Positions 6,019-6,019 of a stretch of DNA of 6,019 nt are shown one piece after another. A program made the translations under genes and the position numbers. The stretch covers positions 1 through 6,019 of the forward strand of contig JAEYOB010000520.1 of NCBI GenBank assembly GCA_023412175.1. The letters run 5' to 3'. Source of the stretch: Pseudomonadota bacterium (GTDB lineage: Bacteria; Pseudomonadota; Alphaproteobacteria; Azospirillales; Azospirillaceae). The stretch's first letter is position 1. Every line of letters begins with the position of its first letter. Under the pieces are notes generated by a model. That model was not told the DNA's origin, made no database searches, and saw only the letters and a program-made list of their open reading frames with translations.

Positions 6019-6019
6019 G

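Noticed and set aside
1..6019. Mobile element, CRISPR array, defence or phage genes
   Set aside because: Every stretch is accounted for by housekeeping-type genes. I saw no transposase or integrase motifs, no spaced direct-repeat array, and no change in base composition suggesting an island.

Overview
This is an ordinary, gene-dense stretch of a GC-rich (roughly 68-70% by eye) proteobacterial chromosome. The cytochrome b and c1 sequences, the glyoxalase II next to a diverged methyltransferase, and the overall gene style suggest an alphaproteobacterium, possibly of the Rhodospirillales/Azospirillum type. That placement is inference from sequence flavour and was not tested by search. I see no tRNA, rRNA, CRISPR array, insertion sequence, phage gene or defence system, and no gene-free stretch longer than about 90 bases.

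Left part (4-2659): a minus-strand SAM-methyltransferase-fold protein diverges from a plus-strand group of three genes. The three are gloB (glyoxalase II), a YibF-like glutathione S-transferase and a small Cupin_5 (DUF985) protein. The last two are separated by only 3 bases and are probably translationally coupled. GloB and the transferase both use glutathione, so the group looks like a small detoxification unit.

Middle part (2684-4235): two minus-strand genes, a ten-helix EamA/DMT exporter of the YddG type and a DUF924 protein. The exporter converges on the cupin gene with only 24 bases between them. Upstream of it, a good sigma70-like promoter is followed by a compact set of direct and inverted repeats covering the whole leader. 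A strong hairpin follows the DUF924 stop codon.

Right part (4269-6019): the end of the respiratory bc1 operon on the minus strand. It holds the 3' part of petB (cytochrome b, cut by the window edge) and complete petC (cytochrome c1). The petB stop and petC start overlap in TAATG, and a near-perfect hairpin terminator follows petC. The iron-sulfur subunit gene petA would be expected beyond the right edge.

I found no convincing undescribed system. The points most worth a second look are the methyltransferase-like protein, which lacks the usual SAM-binding residues, and the repeat-rich leader of the exporter gene.
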